Below, one piece after another: positions 1-11,800 of a DNA stretch of 64,000 nucleotides. Numbering within the stretch: the stretch's first letter is position 1; the number at the start of each line of letters is the position of its first letter. A program made the translations under genes and the position numbers. The DNA lies in assembly GCA_015680685.1 (NCBI GenBank), contig MNCI01015542.1:62842-126841 (forward strand), in the 5' to 3' direction. The notes below the pieces were generated by a model. It ran no database searches and had not been told where the DNA came from. It was given only the letters and a program-made list of their open reading frames with translations. This stretch comes from Gnetum montanum (Eukaryota; Streptophyta; Gnetopsida; Gnetales; Gnetaceae).

Positions 1-224
1 CGTACACAACTTGGGTTCAGGTTACAAGCTGCTCGAATAAAGAGCCGTTCACTCTAGGACTCCTACTGCGGGCACATGGGGAAAAATTCTAACTCTGGAG
101 TGATCAATCTGCCAGAGCTTCGCTACACTAGCCAGGATTGGGAAATGAAGGGAGTGCCGCCTCTTATTTATAGAAATGGCGGCGGGACGCGATATCGCGG
201 CCTAGTGTAAGTCGCGTCTCATCA
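1..224 (-). mobile_element. Athila-like LTR fragment (U3-R), cut by window edge
   Basis: Read on the minus strand, this LTR begins TGATGAG at position 224, directly after a purine tract (GAAATGAGGGG, complement of 225-235) that fits a polypurine tract, so this is the 3' LTR of a minus-strand element. It holds a TATA box and the conserved CCCGCAGTAGGAGT block seen in the other Athila-like LTRs of the window. The rest of the LTR lies outside the window. Assignment rests on similarity to the LTRs at 34509-35368 and 43002-43807. Confidence 0.75.
161..173 (-). promoter_or_regulatory. LTR TATA box
   Basis: CTATAAATAAGAG on the minus strand. The same box, followed by GG and a short ACC-containing block, recurs in the LTRs at 34634 and 43714. 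It lies about 30 bp downstream of the palindrome CGCGATATCGCG (188-199). Confidence 0.6.
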
Positions 225-250
225 CCCCTCATTTCACATCATAGACGTAA

Positions 251-1049
251 AGTAGCAAAGCTCTGGTGGATTGATCACCACAGAGATAGAATATTTTCTA
301 TGTGCCCGCAGTAGGAGTCCCCCAAGTGAACGGTTCTTTATTCGAGTAGCTTTGTACCTGAACACAAGTTGTGTACGGCAATAAAGATGAGCTTTGTGGA
401 TAAACCTTGCAGTGCATGGATAGGTTTAATTAATTTTATTTATTGCTTTCCTAGTAACACGGCATGAGTACGACTTGGTTACGAGCGTTGATGAAGATGT
501 ATGGCTAGCCAAGGAATCGGCTACTCATCGCGATTAGTTTCTCTCACCCTTTCCTCCTAGAACGTGGGACAAGTACGACTTGATTACAAGCATCTATGGA
601 TCTGTACGACTAGTCAAGGAGTTAGCTACTTGTCACACTTAGGTTAGTTAAGTGCCTCAGTACGACCACTTCAAGCACATGTGTTATGTGTGGTAATCCT
701 AGTAACGATTAGCGTTTGGTAGCCACAGTTGCACAGTTCAGGGTGTGTACGGCAAGTGGGAATGGATACTGATGCTAGGACTTAGTGTCATAGTTAGAGT
801 TAGTTTTAGTTTGTCAACCCTTCACCGTTTAGCATAGGAGATAAACCGTAAAATACCAAAAAAATCATATACCTCGGACTTACTTAACCATACACCGTGA
901 CAACAATAAGTAAGTCTGGGAAGACAACGAACGATTAACCCTAAGTGTTCCATGGGGCATTTAGGCATTTAGTCTGCGGAGTTCGACCGGATCATGCGTG
1001 CTATGCTCATTTCATATGGTTGAGTGTAGGGGTACCTCGCCACTCATTA
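251..1049 (+). mobile_element. Athila-like LTR fragment (R-U5), 5' truncated
   Basis: Plus-strand LTR lacking most of U3. It carries an AATAAAGATGAG block near 380 (possible polyadenylation signal) and the long U5 typical of this family, and ends in GCCACTCATTA at 1049, where other copies end in CACTCATCA. No primer-binding site follows, so it behaves as a 3' LTR or solo remnant. Compare 34509-35368, which shares the U5 blocks GTTGAGTGTAGGGGTAC and GAGTTCGACTG. Confidence 0.75.
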
Positions 1050-2264
1050 GGAATGAAAAAAAATGTGGAAAATGCTGAAAGGCATAGGAAAATTTTTATC
1101 AAGAAATAAGAAAATGATAAAAAATTGTAAAACAAAAAGATGAAAAAATATATTAATTTTGAATGTTAGGATTGGGCATTTCCCCCACGACTGAGCATTT
1201 AATCATGAAAAGAGTTAATAAGTCGATAGGTAGGCTCCATGAATTTGTGAAATAATGTTACACTTTCATTGTCAAGCCACTAGGTGTCTTTTGATTTAGT
1301 GGTAGTTGTGTAGATAGGTTGTGGCTCATACACTTGGTTTTTAAACATATGGTGGGTTAGGATATGACTTGTGTGAACTTTGTAGATGTCTGGCCCAAAA
1401 CTGCATCCTTGACCATGATTAGTTATCCATGGATCCATTTGTCTCTCCACAATGCTAGATTCATTGCTTTTATTAGGTGTTGGAGTAATGATGGATGTTG
1501 GCCTTTACATAGGATCAAAGGACATTGATTATGAAAGGAAGGGTGTTGAACTTGATTGACATTGTGCTAGTTTGGATGAGTTAGTAGGTTCACAGGTGTT
1601 GTGCTTATGCATGGGGGTCATCCTAAAGAAAGGGAATTTCCAAGATTATGGCAAGGATCTACTAGCATTATCATGTCTATACACATTTGTAGCACAAGTG
1701 GCATTCTTTCATTGATGTTGTGGTGTTAAACCTTCCTATGTTGCTGGCTATGACATGTGATGGAGTGGAGTGTGAGGATATTGAGGATATGATGAAGGGT
1801 AATAGGTGTAAGGTGGTGATCCTTTAAGAGATGTTGTGGTTCGATGATACTGAAGAGAGTGGTAGTAGCGATTTCAAGTAGAGGATGTAGAACTAGTTGG
1901 GGAAACAAGCAGTTGAACATAGTATCTTTACAGATTTGGTTGGTAGTAAGGGTAGGGTTGGTTTTATGATGACTTCTCCACTAATTATGGGTTTCACCAA
2001 TGTGGTCGATGATAGTGTTAAGGTTGGTAAGAAGTCCCACTAAGATAGTACGATTGGTTGCAGGGTTGTTTATAATTACCTTGTGATAAAGGTAATTTTC
2101 TAGGCATTTTCTTTTGTGTGAACTTGGAATTTAATGAAAAATTACAATACTCATGTAGATGTAACATGACTAGGAAATAGCCCTTTAGATGATGATATAT
2201 GCTGATGTCACATCCATCATATGCTTTGATGGTTGAGTCTATAGTCTCTTCCTCTACAGCTAAT
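1050..2264. other. Unassigned spacer with a decayed reading frame
   Basis: AT-rich DNA between the LTR fragment and the Tat element. Around 1470-2130 on the plus strand a reading frame stays coherent for long stretches between stops (for example a segment with GVILKKGNFQDYGKDLLAL), but I recognise no family. The first 140 bp or so of the following LTR are missing, so this block ends at a truncation point. Confidence 0.4.
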
Positions 2265-3538
2265 AGTTGAAAAATTTTCTAAGTGTTCTGACTATGATCT
2301 CCCTACTAGGACTATGCTCTAGAGCATAGTTAGCATTGAGATTACCAGTTTTGCAAATTTTCCTAAGTGTTAAGCTAGAAGTTATCAAATTGGCTTGGGA
2401 TGGAAGAAATAGATTGGTAGATTTTCTACCTTCTGAGCCTATGCTTCCTACTATACTCCAGAGTGTAGTTAGCATAGTTTGCATGGAGACATTATTTTTT
2501 GCTAGATTTTCCTTAGTGTTTGAGCTACACTATCCCTTTTGGACTATGCTCTAGAGCGTAGTTAATGTAGCCTATAATGGACCTCGTATCTTAGTAAAAT
2601 TTTCCTAACTATGGAACTATGCTCTATAATGTAGTCAACATAGTCATGTAGAACTACCTTTAGAAGCCTCTAGAACTTAGCATGGGCCTTCATCTCAACT
2701 CCAACATTCCTTTGACAAGCAAGATCAGTAATTTTCATTTCTTTTGCATCCCCCATTTTCCCCCAAATTGTACCTATGCTCAACACCACTTGAGAGAGTC
2801 GGCAGTGTAGTCCCAAAGCATAGTCTTCAAAACTACATTGTTTTGCATTATTTTCAAGTATATTAAAGTTTGTTTGGCACTCGCACATGTAGTCTTAATA
2901 GCATATTCATAGTTTGGTAGTCTCATATGGTCCATTAGAGCACAGTAGTAAAACACCATTTGCTTCAGTAGGTGTGTAGTTGGGGTTAGTGTAGTCCCAA
3001 CTACCCCTTTTACATGTGGTGCCTGATTCGTAAATCATGCTAAACCTAGTCGTATAAATACCCTAGTGCTTCACATTTTAGGGGTTGGCATTTGAAGCAA
3101 TCAATTAGCATTCTAGCATTTGGCAAACTTAGAGGGCACTTGGCATCCTTGGGTAGACATCGTTGCACAACACAATAGCACTGTTACACATCATAATAGC
3201 ATTGTTGCATACTGCCCATCATATCATTGACCATTGTAGCCCACAGGACACTACGGTAGCCAACCCACCAGGCTTGGACTTTACGATGGATATCAATTTT
3301 TATAGCCCAAACACTCTGAGACTATGATTATGTTGCCTACTATTCTTTCTTGTACATTGTCTACCTCCTCACCTTTTTTTGTAGTTAACTACACTCCCCC
3401 CATTTGGGGTAGTGTCACTCTCTCTTTTGCTTACATCTTGCACATTTTTATCCTCTTATTTTACATTCTAGCATTCTATTCACATTTTTTGTTATTTTTG
3501 CATATGTTTGTGTGTTTGCCCCCTTGTTTTGCACTGTA
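2265..3538 (+). mobile_element. 5' LTR of the Tat-like element (5' truncated)
   Basis: Aligns with 21330-22588. The first 140 bp of the LTR are absent. It contains the 18-bp palindrome CTATGCTCTAGAGCATAG at 2312-2329 and a near copy at 2543-2560, within sub-repeats that also carry TTTTCCTAAGTGT. It ends TTTTGCACTGTA at 3538. I could not recognise a primer-binding site after it. Confidence 0.8.
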
Positions 3539-4202
3539 AACCTTGACTATGCTCACCATTGTGGGCATTGCAGGCATCATAAAAACCATGCAAGCCCTTA
3601 GCATTTGTTTCATTGTAACATCTTTAAGTCCCAATTTGATCAACAAGATTGTTTTGGGTACCCTACCTTCATTTTCCTATAGTCCCTCACATGGACATGG
3701 GGTTAAGGCTATATGAATGCAGACCTCTCAATGCATCATTCTAGCCTCTGATGTTTTTGGTTGCAATAGTTTTCTAGTGCTAGAAGGAGGGCCTTCACCA
3801 TTTCCTTCTTCAACCTCCCTTGGTTGTTGCCTTATGTGCTCTCTACACCTTGTGTAGATTGGTCCCCATCATTAGTTTTTCTAGAACCCTGTTTGACAAT
3901 ACTAGAGATTATACTTCACACTTGGCCAAATTTTGGGCACTTAAGAGAGTGCAGTTAACTCATAGTGTAGTGAGCATAGTCCCACACTTAGCCATTTTTC
4001 AATAGTTTACACTTAGTAATTTTTCCACATTTTTACAATTAGTAATTTTTTTTTTTGTTTTACACTTAGCTATTTTCTCAATGTTTTTACATTTAGTAGT
4101 TTTTTTTTACATCCCCACACTTGGCCATTTTCTTTAGTGAGTAGAGTTAGTCATTTTCCTTCTTTTTACATTCAATAGACTTTTGCATTTCCTCCTTGCA
4201 TC
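3539..4202 (+). other. Leader between 5' LTR and gag
   Basis: Untranslated leader of the Tat-like element. Short T-rich runs occur around 4040-4110 and there is no convincing ORF. Confidence 0.5.
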
Positions 4203-7000
4203 ATGAACCCTAAACAACCTTTAACCTTTGCTTCAACAATAGTTGTTGTTTGACCCATTCAATGGGAGATCATGATTGACCTTCCTAGGGCTGGGGGTCC
4301 TATCCTAGTAGACAGGCAATCTTTTAAGTAGCACAACTTGCCTCCTGAGTTCATGGTGCTCAATCATGAGAAATATAACTTTGTTTGCGCAAAGCTCCAT
4401 GCAAGTTTGTATGTAGAATGCCAAGAAATGAATGCCAAACATAGTTTTGAGCTTATCCATCATAGTGGAAGGGAATGGTTCCCTTGCAATATAGACTTTA
4501 TTCCACTCACAAAGGCCTACTAGTGGATACTGAAAAACCTCATCTAAAACATGGTTTGTGAAGTAGGGATTGGCTATGAGGAGCTCCTACAGGAGAATCT
4601 AGCCCCTACAGAAGAATTTAGCCCCTATAGGATAATATAGATGAGTTTTGAAACTTGATTTAAGCATGATGGCTCACTACATAACTCATTCCAGCAAATA
4701 GCCTCCACTTTCATGCCTCCACTATCTCACCAATCTATCTTTTTGGAGATAGTTGTCGACCTATTGTCACCACCAAAGTCCATACCTATGATGGAAACTC
4801 ACCAAACACAATAGACATGCCAGAGGTTGCACTTTCCTTCAGTGTTCCCTTTAGCATGCCTTTTGTCATACCTTTGTAGCCTATGTAGCCTTTGTAGCCC
4901 ACCCAACATTTTCAACCCATTCAGCTTATGCAACTTGTTCATCTTGTTTGGCCTTTTATACCATTAACTGTTGTGCCTACACAACCTTATGTGCACACTA
5001 TGCACATCTCTTAGCTGCATACAAGTTAGGCATCATTTTTCCTACTGCCTACCATTTCTCAGCCACATACATCTTAGCCATTATTTGTCCTACTACCTGT
5101 CATGTCAACACCCTTCACAACAGCCCAACCCACAAACACGTGATGGGGCCTAGGCATTGTGTCCATCACATAGCCCATGCAATAAGCATTGTGTGTGGTC
5201 ACAAAATTTGGAACTAGGTCATGGGCCACCTAAATAGCACAAAAAGTGGCATAATCCATGTAGCCAACCACAACCACACCCAGCTTGGATCGTGCATTCC
5301 AGCCAATCCAAAACCTCATCGAAGAGGTCAAGTGGCTTAAGGCCACCTCCTTTAAAATTGTTCATGTGATGGATTTTTACCAAGATGATCCAATAGATCC
5401 TATAGTTCCATCACAGAAATTTCCTACTAGGGTCTCACTACCCCACTTCATCAAATACAATGGTGAAGGAGACCTTAATGCACATCTAGTAACCACCAAT
5501 CGGAATGCCTCCTACTACAAGCATGGCCACATGTAATCATCCATGTGTTCACCATGTCCTTGGTGGGAAAGGCACTAGATTAGTATTGTGCAGTTCCTTA
5601 CCTAATTCATTACACTCTTCAAGTACAACTTGAACCTTGAGGTGGCCCTAGACCAGTTGATGCAAGTGAAGTAGGGGCATTTAGAGCTTATGCAAAAATT
5701 CAACCAATGTTGGAGTTCATCAGTCAATGAGATTAGTGAGTCCATTATTGAAACACATTTTTTGGCCATTTTCAAAGGTGTAGTGAATAAGTTCATCAAG
5801 TTGAAATTGTATTACCTTGCCTCGTAATCCTTAAGCCAAGCACTTACTCAAACTAAGGGCATCTAGGATGCAGTAGAGGCTAGCAAGGATTTGACCTATG
5901 TGGCCTACAAAAACCTACATGTGAAGAAAGAAAAGGACAAGGAAAAAGGCAAGTAGGTGACTAAAATTGTTTCAATGGTGACCAATGAGGCTAAGCCAGC
6001 TAATGTCAAATCAATGGAAAAGCCACCTAAGGTCCTAGCCAACAACAATAAGGAAACTGGCTCTAGCACAGTGGCAAACAACCAGCCTGCATCATCAACA
6101 CTTGCAACACTAGCTACCACAAGGCCTAACTTTGAGAACAAGGATCTCTTGAAGTACACACCATTTCCTATTAAGCAGTTAGAGCTCTTAGACCACCTAA
6201 TTTACACTAGATGAATCTAGTATAAGCAGATGTCTAAGGATGCTCCCAAGAAGCATGATGGATATTACGAGCTCCTTAAGAATCCTTTAGCCACACTACC
6301 TAACGAGCTTATGGTCCCTAAGCATTTCAAGTTTGACCAATTTTGCCAATATCACCAATTGCAAGATGACAATATAGATGTTTGCATGGCATTGTAGGAT
6401 GATATACAATGCATGATCAACAGGGGTGAGTTGGTCCTTAACGCAACCAACCCAATGCACCCCCAAAACCAATCAATGGGGGTTTACAAGGATCCTCTCA
6501 ACATAAGTGGTACATGGTACATCATCAATACTATTAGCATTGATGATGATTTAGAACTAATGTAGGAACCATTCATGGTTCATGTGTCCTTTGGTGATGC
6601 CAAGGCCTGCTTGTCCTCAACTAGTTCAAGGACCTCTTTCATTATCAAAGCATCACCTTAGGACTTACAACACCCTTTGTACTCAATGCCTCATAGCATG
6701 TTGTAGTAGAAACAATCTACTCATCCTTCATTGTAAGGGCACCAAAATGTGTAGACTCCCCACCTATTTGAAGTTTGGTGGTGAGAAATGCATCAGTTCC
6801 TATTTACCCAAGACCTCATCCTAGAGTCAACACCAACAAGCAATCGAGATGGAAATCTGAGAGGCCCAATGAGTGCCTCATGAATTAGATGCTTAGATAG
6901 CACTAAGAGAAAAGGGCACTAGGCTCACCAAAGCTTATCCCCTTATCTTCCATCCCAATGGCCCAACTAACCAAAGATGCCACCATAACTAGCAGCCAAC
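4203..7000 (+). pseudogene. gag of the Tat-like element (decayed)
   Basis: Gag would form the capsid of the virus-like particle. An ATG at 4203 opens a frame (MNPKQPLTF...) that stays coherent with stops to about 4900, including the open run 4338-4523. A proline/histidine-rich linker follows, then a capsid-like region at about 5285-5830 with the family motif NLEVALDQLMQVK. A C-terminal motif near 6330-6440 resembles the end of Tat gag proteins (FCQYHQLQDDNIDVCMAL, then INRGEL). Most stops are TAG or TAA where CAG/CAA/TGG fits. The exact end is uncertain. Confidence 0.65.
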
Positions 7001-7227
7001 AATGGAGCACTGAGGCTTGAAAGCAAGCAAAGTAAATAAAGCCGAAATCTCTTGTATGAGAGATTCGTCTCTTCAGCTACATGGAGGAGATGAAGGCCAA
7101 CAACAAAGTAGCAAATAGTGGAAAGGACTTTCTTGACACATTAGCCTAGGTCAATTAGGCTTTAAAATAGAAAAACACAACATTAAGCCTATACAACCTG
7201 ATAATAACCTCCTCTGCCCATCGCAAA

Positions 7228-7973
7228 GTGTTAGTTTACATGCTGACATTCATTCCTATTGCAGAAGACATCCCAGTAGATAAGCAATCCATCCACACTA
7301 TGATGTTGCCTTCTCCCCTGCAGGAATCAGGTTCAACACCCCTAGAATTTCTCAATGAGGAGATTAAGGTTGTCCTTGAGAATGGTCAAGTCATTACCAT
7401 GCCAATGTTCATCACAATTCACGTGGGGTAATGTAGAATCTGCAGGGTGGATGTTGATGATGGGATGACAACAAATGTCATCCCATACATAGTTGTTGAC
7501 AAACTTGATCATGCTTATCAAATTAAACCAACAAAGAAAACATGCCTAAATTCCTTTAATGGATCACGTGTTGTCATAAGGGGAACTATCATGATAACCT
7601 TTGTGATAGGGGAGAAATTCCCCACCACTACTGAATTCATAGTGATTGAGGAGATGCTAGGTTTTAACCTAATCTTGGGTAGGCCCTGGCTAGCCTAATT
7701 GCTGGTTGTCTCCTTCCCAATCCATCAGAAAATCCACCTTCCATATGAAGGTGGAAAGGTTATCATATATGGTGATAATGCATCCCCTCTGATGATTAGC
7801 AACATTGATAGTGAACAAGGGTTAGAGATGGAGTTTCTTGATGACACACCTCCCATGAAGGATGAAGGTGAAAAATGTAAGGCAAACTAACTTGAGGAGT
7901 CAATGGGAGCCCTTGCCCTCTCGGAGGATGCTTTGTGTAGAACTGCCCTTCAGCATAGCTGACAAAGGTCAAG
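7228..7973 (+). pseudogene. Aspartic protease of the Tat-like element (decayed)
   Basis: Retropepsin domain that would cut the Gag-Pol polyprotein. The active-site region reads VDDGMTTNVIP near 7455-7490, where family members have D-x-G. About 70 residues later comes the conserved LGRPWLA (ending 7697). The tail has the usual beta-strand segment (KIHLPYEGGKVIIYG). In-frame stops at about 7429, 7696 and 7888 break it. It ends at a strong splice-donor-like sequence, AAG|GTGAGT, at 7974. Confidence 0.7.
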
Positions 7974-8279
7974 GTGAGTACCATATTATACCATCTAGGC
8001 ACTGCACACCCCCTAACCCACACTGGATTAGGAAAATCCTACACGACTAAGGCATCCCCTTAGTCTGATAAGCGCTAGGCCCCTACCTACCCCCAATTTT
8101 ACGTACCTTGCTTATTTGCATTTTGATTGCAGTTTACATTTAACTTGGTTATTTACATTCTACATTTTTGCCTATACTATGCATATATTTCTTTTGTTTA
8201 TGTGCTTTGACTTAGCTTACATTTTCACTGGTTCACTTTTTAGCAATTAGTTTACACATAAAAAATAGCAAAATGCATA

Positions 8280-8640
8280 AAAATCATAAAATTCAAAAAT
8301 TACAAAATACCACAGCCCACCAAGGCCTAATACTAGCAATATTTTTTTGTTCAATGCATGGTCCTAAATGAATTTAAACTATCATATGACCCACCAAGGC
8401 CTAAAACTAGTAATCTCCTTAACACTACATTGCCTGGGATTTCCTAAAACTACCACCATGGCCCACCATGGCCCTAAAATGGCATCACGTGGCTTTCCAT
8501 GGCCCTAACTTGGCAAAATGTTTCTATTACCACATGGCTTGAAATGGCGTTAAGCTATCACTAGGGCCCAAAATGGCCTAAAACTATCAAAATGCTATCT
8601 ACACATGTAGCCTTAAATGGCCTAAAACTAGCAATCGCTA
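8280..8640 (+). repeat. Degenerate 31-33-bp tandem array, copy 1
   Basis: About seven degenerate units built on the pattern cccaccaaggcctaaaacta plus about ten bases. The unit matches the arrays at 15585-15690 and 19250-19695. Confidence 0.65.
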
Positions 8641-8845
8641 CAGCCCAATTGCATCAACTCATCACACCATTAGCATCAAACACATAGCAAATAAATGCAA
8701 GAGTCTACTCATCATACACTCCACATAGTGATATATTCATTATATCTCATAGAAGATAACAATAATAGCATGATCATCCACATCATACAACAAAAATACA
8801 CAAAAATACAAAAATTCTCAATGATAGGGCTACATCAGGATTTTC

Positions 8846-11800
8846 TTAACCATTGGTGCTAGGTGGGGGTGGAGGCTTCTCTTCTTTTACCATGTTGCTG
8901 GCACCTGTAGCATCACCTAATGCCTATCAACAACAAAAATAATAAGACAAAAATCTATGAGTAATAATGCAATATGCAACCTAACAAAAAAATAAAAAAA
9001 CCTAACCTAAGAAGGTCCTGCATTGACCATGTCTGGAGGTAAGCTATCAAGGCCCTCCTCTAGGCATTAGACGATCTTGGCCTCTAATAGCTATGTCTAG
9101 TCCTCTTGACCAAAGTCAACACCCAGAAGGGTCTTTTCTTCATCCACGATAGTCCATGTGGGTGGCTACATAGAAAAGGTGGCAAATGAAGTCACCCCTG
9201 AAGGCATGATAATCATCTACTACAGGGAACCACTAACCACTATGTGGCAAGTAAATATCTTGAAGGCCTCTCTCCTATCAATTGCCTCAACAAACATCTC
9301 AAGGTGGCAATGGTTGATAGACTCTTCTTTGAGCTGCTAAAGATATGCATCTCACTCATGCTTATAGTATTATTTGTGGTTTTTTTGCATATTCCCCCAC
9401 TTGCAACCTTAGCACTGTAAATTTTCCAATATTGACTTTTCTGGGCAAGCATATCCATTGAAACACAACCAAATTTGGGCAACAATACTTCAATGGAAGA
9501 TTTTTCTAAGTGACAACACAAGACAAGTTTTTTCCAAGTGTTGTGCTATGCTCTCATTGCACCTGCTACCCTCTAGAGTGTAGCTAGCATAGCATGGAGC
9601 TCATGACTAGATCTATGAAATTTTCTAAGTGTCAACAGCAGCTACAGAAATGTTTCTAAGTGTCTTGCCATGCTCCCATTACTCCTACTACATTCTCCAA
9701 CATAGTAATCATAGCAACACTCTACGAGCTAGTTTACACTAGTGTTAAGCCAAAAGTTGTTAAGCTAGCTCAACATGGAAGAAGCATTTGACAAAACAAA
9801 CTCTTGAAGCTACCTATCTTACTACGCTCTTGAGCATAGTTAGTGTTGCAAGAACAAGGATTGCAATTTTTTGTCAAATTTTTCTAAGTGTCCACGCTAC
9901 ACCTTATCTCATCCTACTAGACTCACAAGTGTAGCAAGTGTAGCAGCATTGGACTTCAATCTTTTGCAAAATTTTCCTAACTGTTGGGCTATGCTCTAGA
10001 GTGTAGCTAGCATAGCAACATGGGACTACCTCCAAAGGCTTCTAGAGCTCAAAATAGGCCTTCATTCTAACTCTAGCCCTCCTCCAACAAGCATAATCAA
10101 CAACTTGCACTTTCTTTTCATCCCCATATGTCCCAAAATTATACCTATGCTTGATTCCACTCAAAAGTGGGTAGAGCGTAGCCTCCAAATTACATTGTTT
10201 TGCACTATTTGTAGGTACATTACAACATTTTTCGACTTTGGCACATGCAGTCTTAATAATGCAGCTATAGTTTGACAGTCTCTCGGTGTCTAGTGGAGCA
10301 TACTAGAGTGTAGCACTAGTTTCTCTATTGGGAGTGTAGCAAAGGTCAGCATAGCCCCACCTAACCCTTTGCCATGTGGCACTGAATCTGCACTTCATGC
10401 TAACCCTAAGCCTATAAATACCTCCACATTCCACACTCTAGAGTTTGGTAATTCATTTTAGTAGTGGGCATTTGAAGCATTTGGCTAGCAAATTCAAGTA
10501 GTAGTTGGCATTTTAGAGTACCACATAGCACCTAAGGCACCTTGAGCAACATACACAGTGGAGCGTATCAACACCTTTGCAAAACCTTTGCATCCCATTC
10601 AGCACCGTAGCATACCATAGCTTATAGGACACTATAGCAGCCAACCCAGTAGGCATAGACTTTGTGATGGATGTTATTCTTCATCTTGGGACCCCACAAG
10701 AGACTGTGGCTACACTGCTATTATGCCTATCTATGCACCATGTACCTCCTCAAGGCTCATTTGTAATTACTACGTTTCTTGTTCTTTCCTTACATGGTTG
10801 ACCAATACCAAGAATAGTTTATCTCTATGGTGTGCCAGGTACTATCTCACTATGATCGAGCTACCAAGAAGTCATATCAGGACTGGAGGTCCTCGATCTT
10901 CTTATCTTGGCTTGTCACTCTTTCCTGAAGCTCATGCACACATTTCCACAAGTGCTCATTTGAGTTCCTACAGCTCCATAATTCTTTCACATAGGAAAGT
11001 GTGCACTTGCTGGTTTCCTTGTACACATAGCGAGACACTTGCTCCACTAGAAGAGGGTACTTGGGGATGGTATCCATCTTAGCCATCCAATTTAGATCCT
11101 TGTGAAGCTTAGAACCTATTGACATTCAACAAGTAAATGAACATTAGCCATAGACTAAGCCTAAAATTGGTAAAGCAACATAAATAAAACAACAACATGC
11201 ATATCGAGCCTGGGATCCACCTAATGTAGGTAGTCCACAATATTCTCAACAATGCCTTCCATGAAGGCAAGCTTGTTCGATGTCTCTACCCATGACTTCA
11301 TGCTGGAGGTAGGTGTAGCAGTGGACTACTAGCAGGTACATCTAAGGCTACATAACAATTGTGCACTTAGTGAAAACTAAAAAATCAAAGATGCAAGAGA
11401 AAAAGAGCAATAATAGATGGTAATTTAAAGCATTTACCTAGTAAGCCCTTTGGTGTGAGAGCAGGGGGATCTCCCAAATGCACATCATCAAAGAGGTTGG
11501 AAAAATCACCCTTGTTAGGGTGGAACAACCCCATTGCCTCAAAATATTGGAAGGTATCTATAGCCTCATGTAGCTCCTCTTTGGGTGCTTCCTTCTCTTC
11601 AACTTGAGGAGGGGCCACCTCTGCTATTATTACTGCCACTACTTCAGCAACTCTCTTTCCTAATTTACAATCACAACATTTTGGCATTAACATAACTTAG
11701 TCAAAAATACTAAAAATATAAACATAAAAAATATAAAACAAATGCATCTATACATATACTAACCTGTAACATCTGTGCACAAGCTTGGGATTTTGAGGCA

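Larger units (their letters stand above)
1..376. repeat. Imperfect inverted repeat made by two opposed LTR fragments
   Basis: Arms 1-127 and 251-376 are reverse complements with roughly 85% identity by eye (for example cgtacacaactt at 1 and aagttgtgtacg ending at 376). The spacer is about 123 bp. Both arms are the U3/R part of the same LTR family in opposite orientations. The right arm starts where LTR homology begins, so this is a rearrangement joint and not two whole LTRs. Confidence 0.8.

Noticed and set aside
9459-10775. The nested LTR as the true 3' LTR of a short element 2265-10775
   Set aside because: It has no polypurine tract before it, is less like the 5' LTR than 21189-22588 is, and antisense exon blocks continue on both sides.
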